A stretch of DNA of 64,000 bases, from positions 248,001 to 312,000 of the forward strand of contig CAVYAL010000002.1 of the NCBI GenBank assembly GCA_963766505.1. The letters run 5' to 3'. The position numbers were made by a program, and so were the translations under genes. Source of the DNA: DATIRA01 sp963766505 (GTDB lineage Bacteria; Pseudomonadota; Gammaproteobacteria; Steroidobacterales; Steroidobacteraceae). Positions 53,239 to 61,441 of this stretch are shown piece after piece; the first letter of the stretch is position 1, and each line of letters opens with the position of its first letter. The notes beneath the pieces were generated by a model. The model worked only from the letters and a program-made list of their open reading frames with translations, had not been told where the DNA came from and ran no database searches.

Positions 53239-53922
53239 TCAGGTTCCGGGTACGCGCTCGAAGCCGAGGTTGGCCGGGGCGTCCTGAACGATCGACGGCG
53301 GAGTGTAACCCTGCTTTGGCTTCAGCTGGTTGTCCTTGTAGAGCGTCGTCGACATCGTGCCCACCGGTACGGGCAGAAAATGCACGCTGTCCACGTCCAA
53401 GCGACCCGTGCCCACGAGGAACACGCCGTATACCAGCGTGGCGGCGTCTTCGGGCACGTCCATCACGATCTCGTACAAGGACCAACCGGTCGTGCCGGTC
53501 ACAAAACGGTGTTCCATGTTGTCCAATGCCAGGACGCGGTCGACGGCGTCGATGCGCAGCCACAGATTGGCCGATTCGGCGTTCTCGGTCCTGATCCATG
53601 CACGCATCGCCACACGCCCTCCGCGCAAGGCATCGGCGACGTGAGAGGCCTGGAGGACGCCGCCGAAGGCGCCCTTGGTGGGCGTACCGATCGATCGCAC
53701 CGAGATGCCGTAGTGGCCTTCGAACGCTGCATCTTCGGTCTGCTGCGCCTCGTATTGCGAAGCGAAGGTGTTTCGAATCTTGAACCACTGCGCGGCCACT
53801 TCCTGGGGTGGCGGAAGGGTTTGCGCGTTTGCCGGCAGCCCTGCGGCCAGTGCCGCGATCGGCAGTAGCCATACCTGGCGGCGAAGAATGGCGGCCATCC
53901 GCTGAGGCTTGATCGTGTTCAT
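53239..53922 (-). CDS. Secreted protein with jelly-roll-like fold, unknown
   Basis: A 227-aa exported protein. The signal peptide ends near Ala-Asn-Ala-Gln (about 34). The mature part alternates beta-strand patterns (Val-Ala-Met-Arg-Ala-Trp-Ile-Arg-Thr-Glu-Asn; Tyr-Glu-Ile-Val-Met-Asp-Val-Pro) as in carbohydrate-binding-like sandwiches, but I cannot assign a family. AAAGGAG lies 8 nt before ATG 53922. It converges on the amidase gene. Confidence 0.75.
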   Translation of the reverse strand: MNTIKPQRMAAILRRQVWLLPIAALAAGLPANAQTLPPPQEVAAQWFKIRNTFASQYEAQQTEDAAFEGHYGISVRSIGTPTKGAFGGVLQASHVADALRGGRVAMRAWIRTENAESANLWLRIDAVDRVLALDNMEHRFVTGTTGWSLYEIVMDVPEDAATLVYGVFLVGTGRLDVDSVHFLPVPVGTMSTTLYKDNQLKPKQGYTPPSIVQDAPANLGFERVPGT

Positions 53923-54534
53923 CGTGCAACTCCTTTTGTATGTTGTGTGAGGCCGACTCAGACGCACCACGCAGCGGACCGCCGACTTCTGTCTACGGCG
54001 CAGCGGGTTGGCAGGGGTTCGAGCGCGACGCAGATGCGACGAGCGTGGCAGTGCAGCAATCGATCGAGGCCATGGTGTTTCGCGGCGCAGACTCAGCTGC
54101 TAAGCAGCAGGCGGCAGACCCCCAACATTCTGCTGACATGTACGCTCATTCACTGCGCTGGGGAATCACCTGACCGGGTGATTCTGCACGCGCATATTGC
54201 GGTGGCGCGTGACCGAGGATTGCGGCAGTTCCTCGAAGCGTCGAATACCGCGTTCCGGGGACTCCTGTCTCGCTGCCGACCCGCCAGTACCGTTACGCTC
54301 CTCTGTCCTGCTCCGCTGAGGATCTGCCACGCCGTCCATGGCGCGGCGTTCGCTGCATGCAGCTCACCCAAGCGCTGGCGTTCGTCGTTGCGTGTCCAAT
54401 AAGAAAGCCGGCTTCTTCTGCGCCGGCCGTAGTGTGGGGCAGGGGTCAGTGGGTGTAGCCGTGGGAGCGCAGCTGCCCGAGCGTGACGACGTCGAGGGCC
54501 GCGTTTGTGCTCGTTCGGGCGGGGTTCGGTTGCG
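53923..54534. other. Intergenic region of about 610 bp
   Basis: No convincing gene. It holds the inverted repeat at 54163-54184 and a stretch around 54208-54226 that loosely resembles the start of repeats A and B (GACCGAGG then TTGCGG). The left end should contain the promoter of the secreted-protein gene on the minus strand. Confidence 0.55.
54163..54184. repeat. Third inverted repeat of the AATCACC/GGTGATT type
   Basis: Arms GAATCACC (54163-54170) and GGTGATTC (54177-54184) around a 6-nt loop. They match the terminal inverted pair of repeats A and B, but the 200-bp body is not clearly present. Confidence 0.6.
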
Positions 54535-55095
54535 TCAGTTGAGCAGCCGCTCGACGGCGCGGATCAGTTCAGGGGACTCCGGGGTAACGCCGCTGTCGAA
54601 GCGCTTTATGACATTGCCGTCGGCACTCACCAGGTACTTGTTGAAGTTCCAGGAAGGCTCGCCGGCACGACGGTTGAGTTCGCGGAACACCGGATTGGCC
54701 TCGGCGCCGCTGACCGCGGAGGGCGCGAGCATCGTGAAGGTGACGCCGTAGTTCACGTAGCAGATGTCCGCGGTCTTCGCCTCGTCCTTTGCCTCCTGCC
54801 TGAAGTCGTTGGACGGGAAGCCGACCACAACCAGGCCCTTGTCCTGAAACTTCTTGTGCAGCGACTCGAGTCCCTTGAACTGCGGCGTGTAACCGCAGTG
54901 GCTCGCGGTGTTGACGATCAGCAGCGCACGGCCGGGCGGTAACGCACAAAGGTTCACCGTCTGCGAGGAGTGCAGCCGGTCAAAGTCGTGGTTCAGGAAG
55001 GCCGGGCAGTCGGCGGCGCGCCCCGTGCCGGGCAGGAGCAGCATGACGGCTGTGGCGAGGGCGGCGCTTGCGGGTGCGAAGACGTTGCGGGCCAT
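54535..55095 (-). CDS. Periplasmic glutathione-peroxidase family protein
   Basis: A 186-aa thiol peroxidase. The signal peptide ends near Gly-Arg-Ala-Ala-Asp (about 28), so it acts in the periplasm. The peroxidatic Cys67 is in Asn-Thr-Ala-Ser-His-Cys-Gly-Tyr; Trp-Asn of the tetrad is in Ser-Trp-Asn-Phe-Asn-Lys. The usual Cys-Asn-Gln-Phe loop is Ser-Asn-Asp-Phe, a known bacterial variant. It likely uses thioredoxin-like donors rather than glutathione. The ribosome site before ATG 55095 is weak. Confidence 0.9.
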   Translation of the reverse strand: MARNVFAPASAALATAVMLLLPGTGRAADCPAFLNHDFDRLHSSQTVNLCALPPGRALLIVNTASHCGYTPQFKGLESLHKKFQDKGLVVVGFPSNDFRQEAKDEAKTADICYVNYGVTFTMLAPSAVSGAEANPVFRELNRRAGEPSWNFNKYLVSADGNVIKRFDSGVTPESPELIRAVERLLN

Positions 55096-55186
55096 GGGCG
55101 TGGTTCCGGGTCGGAGCGATCTAGGAATTCGGTTCGTCGCGGACGGCCGATCGGATCCGGCCGGGCGCGGCTTCAGCAGGGGAAGG

Positions 55187-55582
55187 TCAGCGGATCGGTG
55201 CTGAGTTCGCGCCGATCCAGGTGGCGAGTTGCTCTTCGGTGAGGTCGCCGGCGGCCAGGGACTGAATGGTTTCGACGGCGTCGGTTTCTTCGGCGGTCAA
55301 GGCCATGCCGTTAATGCGCAAAAACACGTCGACGATCGCGAGTGCAATCCGCTTGTTGCCGTCCGGGAAGCAGTGGCCACGGGCGAGTGCGAAGCCGTAG
55401 GCCGCGGCGAGTCGTGGAAGCGACGGTGGTGATTCCGAGTACGCGAACAGATTCTGAGGCCTGCCGAGGGCAGCCTCCAGGTCGCCGGTTCGCGGTGGGC
55501 CCGACCGCCCGCCATGTTCGGCGATCAGCTCAGCCTGGATTGCAGTCACCGCTCGCAGCGGAATCCAGCGAGGATCTGCCAT
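55187..55582 (-). CDS. Death-on-curing (Doc/Fic) family toxin
   Basis: A 131-aa toxin of a type II toxin-antitoxin module. The Fic/Doc motif His-Cys-Phe-Pro-Asp-Gly-Asn-Lys-Arg is intact, so it should be catalytically competent; Doc phosphorylates EF-Tu in the characterised case. Its ATG lies 21 nt after the antitoxin stop, as expected for cotranscription. Confidence 0.92.
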   Translation of the reverse strand: MADPRWIPLRAVTAIQAELIAEHGGRSGPPRTGDLEAALGRPQNLFAYSESPPSLPRLAAAYGFALARGHCFPDGNKRIALAIVDVFLRINGMALTAEETDAVETIQSLAAGDLTEEQLATWIGANSAPIR

Positions 55583-55603
55583 CCTGTGCTCTCTACGGTT
55601 CCG

Positions 55604-55831
55604 TTACTTCGCGAGCGCCCGCAAGGCGTTGCGGTACTTCCGCCGCGTCTCTTCAAAGGCCTCCATCGCGGCATCGAATTCCGGGTCGTACGGCGTTAGG
55701 TGCAATCCGTCCCGGTCGACCACGTAGTGCAACGTGTCGTCCTCGCCGACGTGCAGCCTGTCTGCGGCTTCCTTGGGCAGGATCAGTCCGAGCGAGTTGC
55801 CGATTTTCCGGACCTTGAGTGTGGCGGCCAT
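55604..55831 (-). CDS. AbrB/MazE-type antitoxin
   Basis: A 75-aa protein with an N-terminal swapped-hairpin DNA-binding domain (Lys-Val-Arg-Lys-Ile-Gly-Asn-Ser-Leu-Gly-Leu-Ile-Leu-Pro-Lys) and a charged C-terminal helix likely to neutralise the Doc partner. It is first in the operon, the usual order for autoregulated modules. A palindromic promoter candidate is upstream. Confidence 0.9.
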   Translation of the reverse strand: MAATLKVRKIGNSLGLILPKEAADRLHVGEDDTLHYVVDRDGLHLTPYDPEFDAAMEAFEETRRKYRNALRALAK

Positions 55832-55872
55832 CGTTGTTTGCCTGCTGCTTGCCGGAGGCCAGTTTAACTTGT

Positions 55873-55900
55873 GTTATAACGTCTCGCCAGTCGGGGTCCA
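55873..55900 (-). promoter_or_regulatory. Promoter/operator candidate for the toxin-antitoxin operon
   Basis: On the minus strand, TGGACC (55895-55900) and TATAAC (55873-55878) are 16 nt apart, about 42 nt upstream of the antitoxin ATG. The -10 lies in the palindrome GTTATAAC (55873-55880), a plausible AbrB-type operator. The surrounding 60 bp are markedly AT-rich compared with the window. Confidence 0.35.
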
Positions 55901-56129
55901 GCTGTTATTTGACTTAATATACATTATGCGTACTCCCGCATGTCTGCGAGTTCCACAGCATTGCTCCTCAACTCTGCGCCGGGTTGGCGCAGTGCGAATA
56001 CTGAGGGCGGGATGCAGTGACTCCTCTGATCGGCGCGGACCATGACTCGACCACGATGACGTCAGCTACGGTGCGAAGCGGGACTGCGGTCACAGCCGCG
56101 CACAAGTCATTCCCGCGAGACTGGCAAGG

Positions 56130-56738
56130 GTGAACTGGCGCACCGTCGCTTGGATCGTCCTGGCAATGGCCGCTCTGTCGCAGGGCTGGCGGCAGTGGGA
56201 ACGGCGCGGCATTCAACCGGCCGATGGCATACTTGCGCCGTCCGAACCATTACAGACAGACGTCGAGGACGCGCGCGAGATCACGCTCGGCCGCTGGACG
56301 CTTACGCCCCGCGCGCGTTACGAGGTTACCGCGCGAGTTCTCGGTCGTGAGGACTATCGCTTCGATTTAATTGCGGATCTCGCGCCTACGGATCTCGCGC
56401 TGGGCTGGGGCCCCATGTCAGACAGTCGGGTGCTTCGGTCGCTCGACATCTCGCAAAGTGCGCGGTTCTATTCGTGGCGACCGGCTGAAGCGGAGATGCC
56501 GATCTCTGAGCGCGAGGTGACCAATCACAGTGCCAACACGCACGTGATTCCTGCGAGCCCACTCATACTTTCGAGACTGGAGCGGCTGCGATCGGCGGGA
56601 CAGGTCGTGCATCTTAAAGGGCTGCTGGTGGACGGTGTGCGCGACGACGGTGCTGCAGTCCGCACGTCACTCACACGCAGTGATTCCGGGGCGGGGGCCT
56701 GTGAGTTCCTGCTGGTACAGCAGATCGAAATCCAGTGA
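56130..56738 (+). CDS. Membrane-anchored protein of unknown function
   Basis: A 202-aa product with one N-terminal membrane segment (about 5-20) and a soluble domain with Tyr-Glu-Val-Thr-Ala-Arg-Val-Leu-Gly-Arg-Glu-Asp-Tyr, then Leu-Gly-Trp-Gly-Pro-Met-Ser-Asp and Val-Ile-Pro-Ala-Ser. The look is that of a conserved hypothetical family I cannot name. The GTG 56130 start has only AAGG very close by, so it is uncertain. Confidence 0.7.
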   Translation: MNWRTVAWIVLAMAALSQGWRQWERRGIQPADGILAPSEPLQTDVEDAREITLGRWTLTPRARYEVTARVLGREDYRFDLIADLAPTDLALGWGPMSDSRVLRSLDISQSARFYSWRPAEAEMPISEREVTNHSANTHVIPASPLILSRLERLRSAGQVVHLKGLLVDGVRDDGAAVRTSLTRSDSGAGACEFLLVQQIEIQ

Positions 56739-56942
56739 CAGTCCCGGACCTGGCGCTGAACTCGGCGTTGCCGGTTCGCCAGCGTTCAAATGCAGGTGTT
56801 CTGCAGTCCCAAGAAGATGGTGGCAGACGCAGCCGTCAGAGAGGTAATCTGCGCGTCCGGACTGCTTGATCAGGGCGGCCCTCGTGCCACACGGGGTCCG
56901 TCGACGACGCGGCACACAATCAACACGGCAAGGGAGACGGGC

Positions 56943-57632
56943 GTGAGGAAATACGGCGCTGAGTTCTTTGGAACCTTCTGGCTGGTGTTAGGCGGGTGTG
57001 GCAGCGCGGTGCTGGCCGCTGCGTTCCCGGATGTGGGTATCGGTCTTCTCGGCGTTTCACTCGCTTTCGGGTTGACGGTCCTGACGATGGCATTCGCCAT
57101 AGGGCACATATCCGGCTGCCATCTCAATCCAGCGGTGTCAGTGGGCCTCTGGGCCGGCGGTCGTTTTCCAGCAAGCGAGCTCCTGCCCTACATCGTTGCA
57201 CAGGTCCTGGGCGGGGTCGTCGCAGGTGGGGTGCTGTACGTCATCGCCAGCGGCCAGGCCGGCTTCGATGTGTCCGCAGGATTTGCTTCGAACGGCTACG
57301 GCGCGCACTCGCCGGGCGGGTACAGTTTGCTGGCCGCACTCGTGACAGAAGTTGTCATGACCATGATGTTCCTGGTCGTCATTCTCGGCGCCACGGATAA
57401 GCGTGCACCGCAGGGTTTTGCGCCGATCGCGATCGGCCTGTGCCTGACGCTCATCCACCTGATCAGCATTCCGGTTACGAATACCTCAGTGAATCCTGCT
57501 CGCAGTACTGGGGTTGCCGTGTTTGTCGGCGACTGGGCAGTCGCACAGCTCTGGCTGTTCTGGTTGGCCCCGATTCTCGGCGGCATGCTCGGCGCTGTGG
57601 TCTACCGTTTGATCGGCAGGGAGGAGAACTAG
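56943..57632 (+). CDS. aqpZ: Aquaporin Z
   Basis: Water channel of 229 aa (E. coli AqpZ 231) with six membrane helices and both Asn-Pro-Ala boxes: His-Leu-Asn-Pro-Ala-Val-Ser and Ser-Val-Asn-Pro-Ala-Arg-Ser. The second box has Arg after Asn-Pro-Ala, as in water-selective aquaporins. GTG 56943 has AAGGGAG 8 nt upstream; the longer frame from 56790 lacks homology. Confidence 0.96.
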   Translation: MRKYGAEFFGTFWLVLGGCGSAVLAAAFPDVGIGLLGVSLAFGLTVLTMAFAIGHISGCHLNPAVSVGLWAGGRFPASELLPYIVAQVLGGVVAGGVLYVIASGQAGFDVSAGFASNGYGAHSPGGYSLLAALVTEVVMTMMFLVVILGATDKRAPQGFAPIAIGLCLTLIHLISIPVTNTSVNPARSTGVAVFVGDWAVAQLWLFWLAPILGGMLGAVVYRLIGREEN

Positions 57633-57723
57633 CCTCGCAAGTTCCGGCGAGGCGCGGCGGCGAGTTCCATCATCCCTCCCCTCCTCCGGTCCGCGCGGGG
57701 GCCGTTGCGGTTGCCGGCTGATT

Positions 57724-58905
57724 TCAACGTGGCGGGGTGCAGGGCTGACCCTCGTATTCCCAGCGTTGCTGAGCATACTCACGGCCATTCCACCGAAGCA
57801 CCGGGAAACAGAAGCCCGGACCTCCGATGCTGAGATCCGGCCATCCGTCGCGGCCCTTTGTGCCGAGCACTTCAAGCATTCCGGTCCCCGACCCCATCAG
57901 CTTCCAGCGCGCGTCGGCCTGTCGGCTGAGCAGCGAGTAACTCTGCCCCGCATTGCCGTAGCAGTAGGCGCTACCTTCGATGATCACGACCTCCGGTCGG
58001 CCATCACCGTTCAGGTCTGCCACCTTGTCGATCGAGCCGGGGCTGTAACCCGGCGTACCGGGATCGTCACAGGCGCGCCATTCATTGCCGCGCTGCTTGA
58101 ATCCGGCGGCCTGGAATGCCGCGCTCGTCTCAACGGCAGACAGCCCGGACGATCCGCCCGGCGCTGTTGCAACCGTCGCCGCCGCTGCCGAGGGCTCGAC
58201 CACGGGCGCGGAGGGAGCCGCAGGCGACGTCGACGCGCCAGTTGCAGCCGCCGGGACGAGCGAGACTGCGTCCAGGCCATTGCTGTTGTCGTTCCTCGGG
58301 TCGCGGTTCACGAAGGCCAGGGTCATCGTGCTGCCGGTCGCAGTCACCTGCATCTTGAACAACCCCCAGCCCTGTTGACCGGGAATGAACTGATCATTGC
58401 GGGCAAGGCCCAACGACTGACCGTCGACGAAGACTTCGACGATGCTGACGCTGCCGAACCCGCCGGCGGACACATTGCCCACCCAGAACGCGAGGTCGTA
58501 GACCTGGCCGGGCGTGCTCTGCACGGTCTGTTGCACGCCGATGCCCGTGCTGGCACTGGGCCCGGTTAGGTCCAACCACTGCCTGCCTTCACGCGCGACG
58601 AAGCGAACACCGGCGTTCGTGTAGTTGCCGCTGATCGGCGAAACTCCGCCGGCTGGGCCGATCACCTGCCAGCCAGGGAAAGATTGCCCAGGCCCGTAGG
58701 TAACGTATCCACCCTCTCGCACGACGGGCTCCTCGAACCCACCGTTCACGATGAGGCTTCCTGTTGGACCGCTGGTTTGCTTGGCCAGCGCGTTCAGCAC
58801 GTCGGCGATCTTCTTCAACCCTTTGTCCGCAGCCATGACTCCGCCCGGTACGACCAGCCATGAAGCCAAGGCGACCATGCAGACTATTGTTGTGCGCATT
58901 GTCAT
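57724..58905 (-). CDS. Secreted DUF642-like protein with C-terminal repeat-type domain
   Basis: A 393-aa exported protein. The signal peptide ends near Val-Met-Ala-Ala-Asp (about 25). A beta-sandwich follows, starting Asn-Gly-Gly-Phe-Glu-Glu-Pro and containing Phe-Pro-Gly-Trp-Gln-Val and Gln-Trp-Leu-Asp-Leu-Thr-Gly, as in DUF642/galactose-binding-like domains. A Ser/Ala/Pro linker (about 225-265) leads to a C-terminal domain with one Asp-Leu-Asn-Gly-Asp-Gly-Arg-Pro-Glu FG-GAP/VCBS-like motif. ATG 58905 or 58899. A carbohydrate-binding role is possible. Confidence 0.78.
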   Translation of the reverse strand: MTMRTTIVCMVALASWLVVPGGVMAADKGLKKIADVLNALAKQTSGPTGSLIVNGGFEEPVVREGGYVTYGPGQSFPGWQVIGPAGGVSPISGNYTNAGVRFVAREGRQWLDLTGPSASTGIGVQQTVQSTPGQVYDLAFWVGNVSAGGFGSVSIVEVFVDGQSLGLARNDQFIPGQQGWGLFKMQVTATGSTMTLAFVNRDPRNDNSNGLDAVSLVPAAATGASTSPAAPSAPVVEPSAAAATVATAPGGSSGLSAVETSAAFQAAGFKQRGNEWRACDDPGTPGYSPGSIDKVADLNGDGRPEVVIIEGSAYCYGNAGQSYSLLSRQADARWKLMGSGTGMLEVLGTKGRDGWPDLSIGGPGFCFPVLRWNGREYAQQRWEYEGQPCTPPR

Positions 58906-59326
58906 GCCCCCGTTCCTTTGCCTGGATGTCGGAAATCCGGGCGGTCGCCCGGCGCAGTACTGAAGGGTTTGTCGGTCAGCAAGGGACAAAGTGATGTGCG
59001 CCGGGTCGGCGCGACTATGACACCCATCGACGCAGTCGCCGCGGTGCACATGGACAGTCCCCCTGACGTCCGTTCTTTTGATTGGTCTCGTTGCGGAACT
59101 TACGCCGGTGCTGAACGAGGAGCAAGACTTATGTCGAATGCACTACGGGTAGCAGCTGAGTTGGGGGTTGCGGGCAGGCATGGCACCAAGGAATTGCTGC
59201 AGTGCGGTTCGACTCGTTCGCAGAGGTGTGTCGATGTGGCGGGGTCGCTGCCACGCGTTCAGCAAGTACCGAGCAGACCATCTCCGCTACATTATCTTCG
59301 GTTCCGTCAATTGCAGGATGCAGCAG
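58906..59326. other. Intergenic region of about 420 bp
   Basis: Divergent promoters are expected here. I see no convincing gene, hairpin or repeat. Confidence 0.5.
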
Positions 59327-60344
59327 ATGAGCAAGCCTGTATGGGTACTCTCGGCGATGATTCTCGGTATCGGGTTGGGCTCCGCCTGGCTTGCGCAGCA
59401 GTGGGCCGAGGAGCGCGAGCACGCGGTGGCGCTGCAGGTGAGGATCACGGAGCTCGAGACGCAGCTGGCGAGATCGGCCGAGGCGCAGGAGCGGTCCGGG
59501 ACCGGCGAAGTGCAGAATCCAGCATCGGCAGCCCCTGCGACTCATGACGCGGTTGATGCGCCTGACCACGACTGGCCACCGTCCGGGCCACTGTCCGAGG
59601 AGATAATTGCTGCGGATCGGGCGTACAGCGAGCAGGAGCGGGCACTGTACGAGGACCCGGAGTTCCGTGAAGCGTCGTTGAAGGAGACCACCGCGCGTTT
59701 CAGACAACGCTTTGCGGCTCTCCGCTCGGAACTCGGTCTGCCACCCGAGGAGTTCGAACGGGTCGTCGAGGCGCTGGCGAAGGCTGAACTGCAGCAGCGC
59801 ATTTACGAGAACGACGAAAAGATCGCACGGACGCCTGCGACCTACGAGTCGTTCGACCTGGCTTCGTCGCGCTGGCACGCAGAACGCTGGCGGGCAATCG
59901 ACCTTACGCTTCGAGGACGCGCTCGGCGACGCCCGCTACCGGCAGTGGATCGAATACCAGCGCAGCCGTCCGGCGCGCGAGCAGCTAACCGAGCTGCAGG
60001 CTACGCTCGAATCCTCCGGCTCACCGCTGACATCCGAGCAGCAACAGGCATTGATGCCGATACTGCGCGAGGCGGACGAGCGCAGCGCCGCGCGGCTCGC
60101 GGCGCTGGGAATCGGTCCAGAGCGGCCAGGTCGTATCACCGACATGGATGGAAAGCTGCGCCGTCAGGAGACGACGATCGAAATCAGGGCCGAAGTCAAC
60201 CGGTCAACCACCGCAGCGGCTGCGGAGATCCTGACGCCGGCCCAGCACGAGGCGTTAGTCGCGAATCTCGAGCGGGAACTGGAACAGCAGCGGGCGCTGC
60301 TGCTGATCGAGCGTCGGACGCTGGAGGCTTTCAGCGGGCCGTGA
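59327..60344 (+). pseudogene. Frameshifted membrane-anchored coiled-coil protein
   Basis: From ATG 59327 (59318 is an alternative) the product has an N-terminal membrane anchor (Pro-Val-Trp-Val-Leu-Ser-Ala-Met-Ile-Leu-Gly), a short coiled coil and an acidic helical region. Near 59897-59917 the sense frame moves by +1: Ser-Arg-Trp-His-Ala-Glu-Arg-Trp-Arg-Ala-Ile continues as Arg-Phe-Glu-Asp-Ala-Leu-Gly-Asp-Ala-Arg-Tyr-Arg-Gln-Trp in the second frame to TGA 60344. A 1-nt insertion or 2-nt deletion is needed. No family is assigned. It converges on the metallohydrolase gene. Confidence 0.65.
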
Positions 60345-60352
60345 TTGCGCGG

Positions 60353-61441
60353 TCAGTGCTGCGCCGGCAGCCGCAGGACCAGCGAGCATTCAGGCTCAGG
60401 GTAGCTGGTCGTGAAGTTGTATTTGCGTTGCAGGGCGTCGTCTGACCAGCGGAGATTGCGCACCGTCGGGAAATTGAAGCACAGATTCGGTTTCTGGCCG
60501 CCATAGAGCACGACGCGTGCCAGTGTTTCGTCGTTCGGGTGCTCGAAGCGCGAGTTGTCGGTGCTCACGATGTAGTGACGAGCGCGAACGGCTCCAAGCA
60601 GCTCCGGCACCAGGTTCGCCCGGCTGCCGTGGTGGCTCAGCTTGAAGGCATCGACCTCGAGTGGCAGTGCGCAGCCGCGCTTCCGGGCGAGCGCGAGCAG
60701 GGCTGACCCGAGTACCGTGGAGAAAGAATCCGCGGCGAGCAGCACGGAGGCACCCTGGTGTTCGAGCAGGATGGCGATACTCGAGCCGTTGGCGGCGGAG
60801 CGGTCCTTCGTCGACTTGTGGGCAGCGAGCGCCTCTAGATCCGGAAACTCCGCGCCGCGCTCGAGCTCAGGCACCGTGTTCGATCGCTTCTCGAGCAGCT
60901 TCTCGAGTTCGCGGTCCCAGACGGTTGCGAGTCGGGCGAGGCGCTTCGGGGTCGGTGAGAGCAGCGTGATCTGCGGATAACCGGGTCTCGAGGGCAGCTC
61001 GACGAACTCTCCGTCGCCCGGTGTGACGACGGGTCCGCCTGCAAATGCCGTGTTCCAGCGAAGCTGCTGCTCGGGTGCACCGAGGATCGCGGCGAGGCTC
61101 TCTCCCTCCGCTACGCCACGCTCGAGATGATGGCGGCCGTTGAACCAGACATCCTTGAAAACCAGCCCCAGATCGGCAGCCGCGAACATCAGTCCGGCTG
61201 CGCCGATGTGGTCGTGGTCGATGTGACTGACGATCGCGAGGTCGATGGGGCGAGTGCCGTCGGCAGCCGCAGGCAAGGCAGCGAGCCGGTCGCGAACGGT
61301 CGGCCAGGTCTCGTCGGGCCCGGTGTCTATCAGCACATGCCAGGTCCCATCCGGTACCGGACAGCTGATGAGCAGGCAGTCCCCGTAGCCGACCGGCAGC
61401 GACTCAACGGTGATCGCAGCGCCGGGTTCGCGGGTGGTCAC
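60353..61441 (-). CDS. Metallo-beta-lactamase-fold hydrolase, ComEC-like type
   Basis: A 362-aa cytoplasmic protein with the metal motif Ser-His73-Ile-Asp75-His-Asp77-His78 (the His-x-Asp-x-Asp-His variant of His-x-His-x-Asp-His), a second metal region near Leu-Leu-Ala-Ala-Asp-Ser, and a late Leu-Ser-His-His-Gly-Ser. This resembles the soluble ComEC/Rec2-like hydrolases found next to NTPases and caspase-type proteases. No signal peptide. GTG 61441 overlaps the upstream CHAT gene stop by 4 nt (GTGA), so the two are translationally coupled and probably act together. Substrate unknown: nucleic acid, nucleotide or phosphodiester are options. Confidence 0.87.
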   Translation of the reverse strand: MTTREPGAAITVESLPVGYGDCLLISCPVPDGTWHVLIDTGPDETWPTVRDRLAALPAAADGTRPIDLAIVSHIDHDHIGAAGLMFAAADLGLVFKDVWFNGRHHLERGVAEGESLAAILGAPEQQLRWNTAFAGGPVVTPGDGEFVELPSRPGYPQITLLSPTPKRLARLATVWDRELEKLLEKRSNTVPELERGAEFPDLEALAAHKSTKDRSAANGSSIAILLEHQGASVLLAADSFSTVLGSALLALARKRGCALPLEVDAFKLSHHGSRANLVPELLGAVRARHYIVSTDNSRFEHPNDETLARVVLYGGQKPNLCFNFPTVRNLRWSDDALQRKYNFTTSYPEPECSLVLRLPAQH

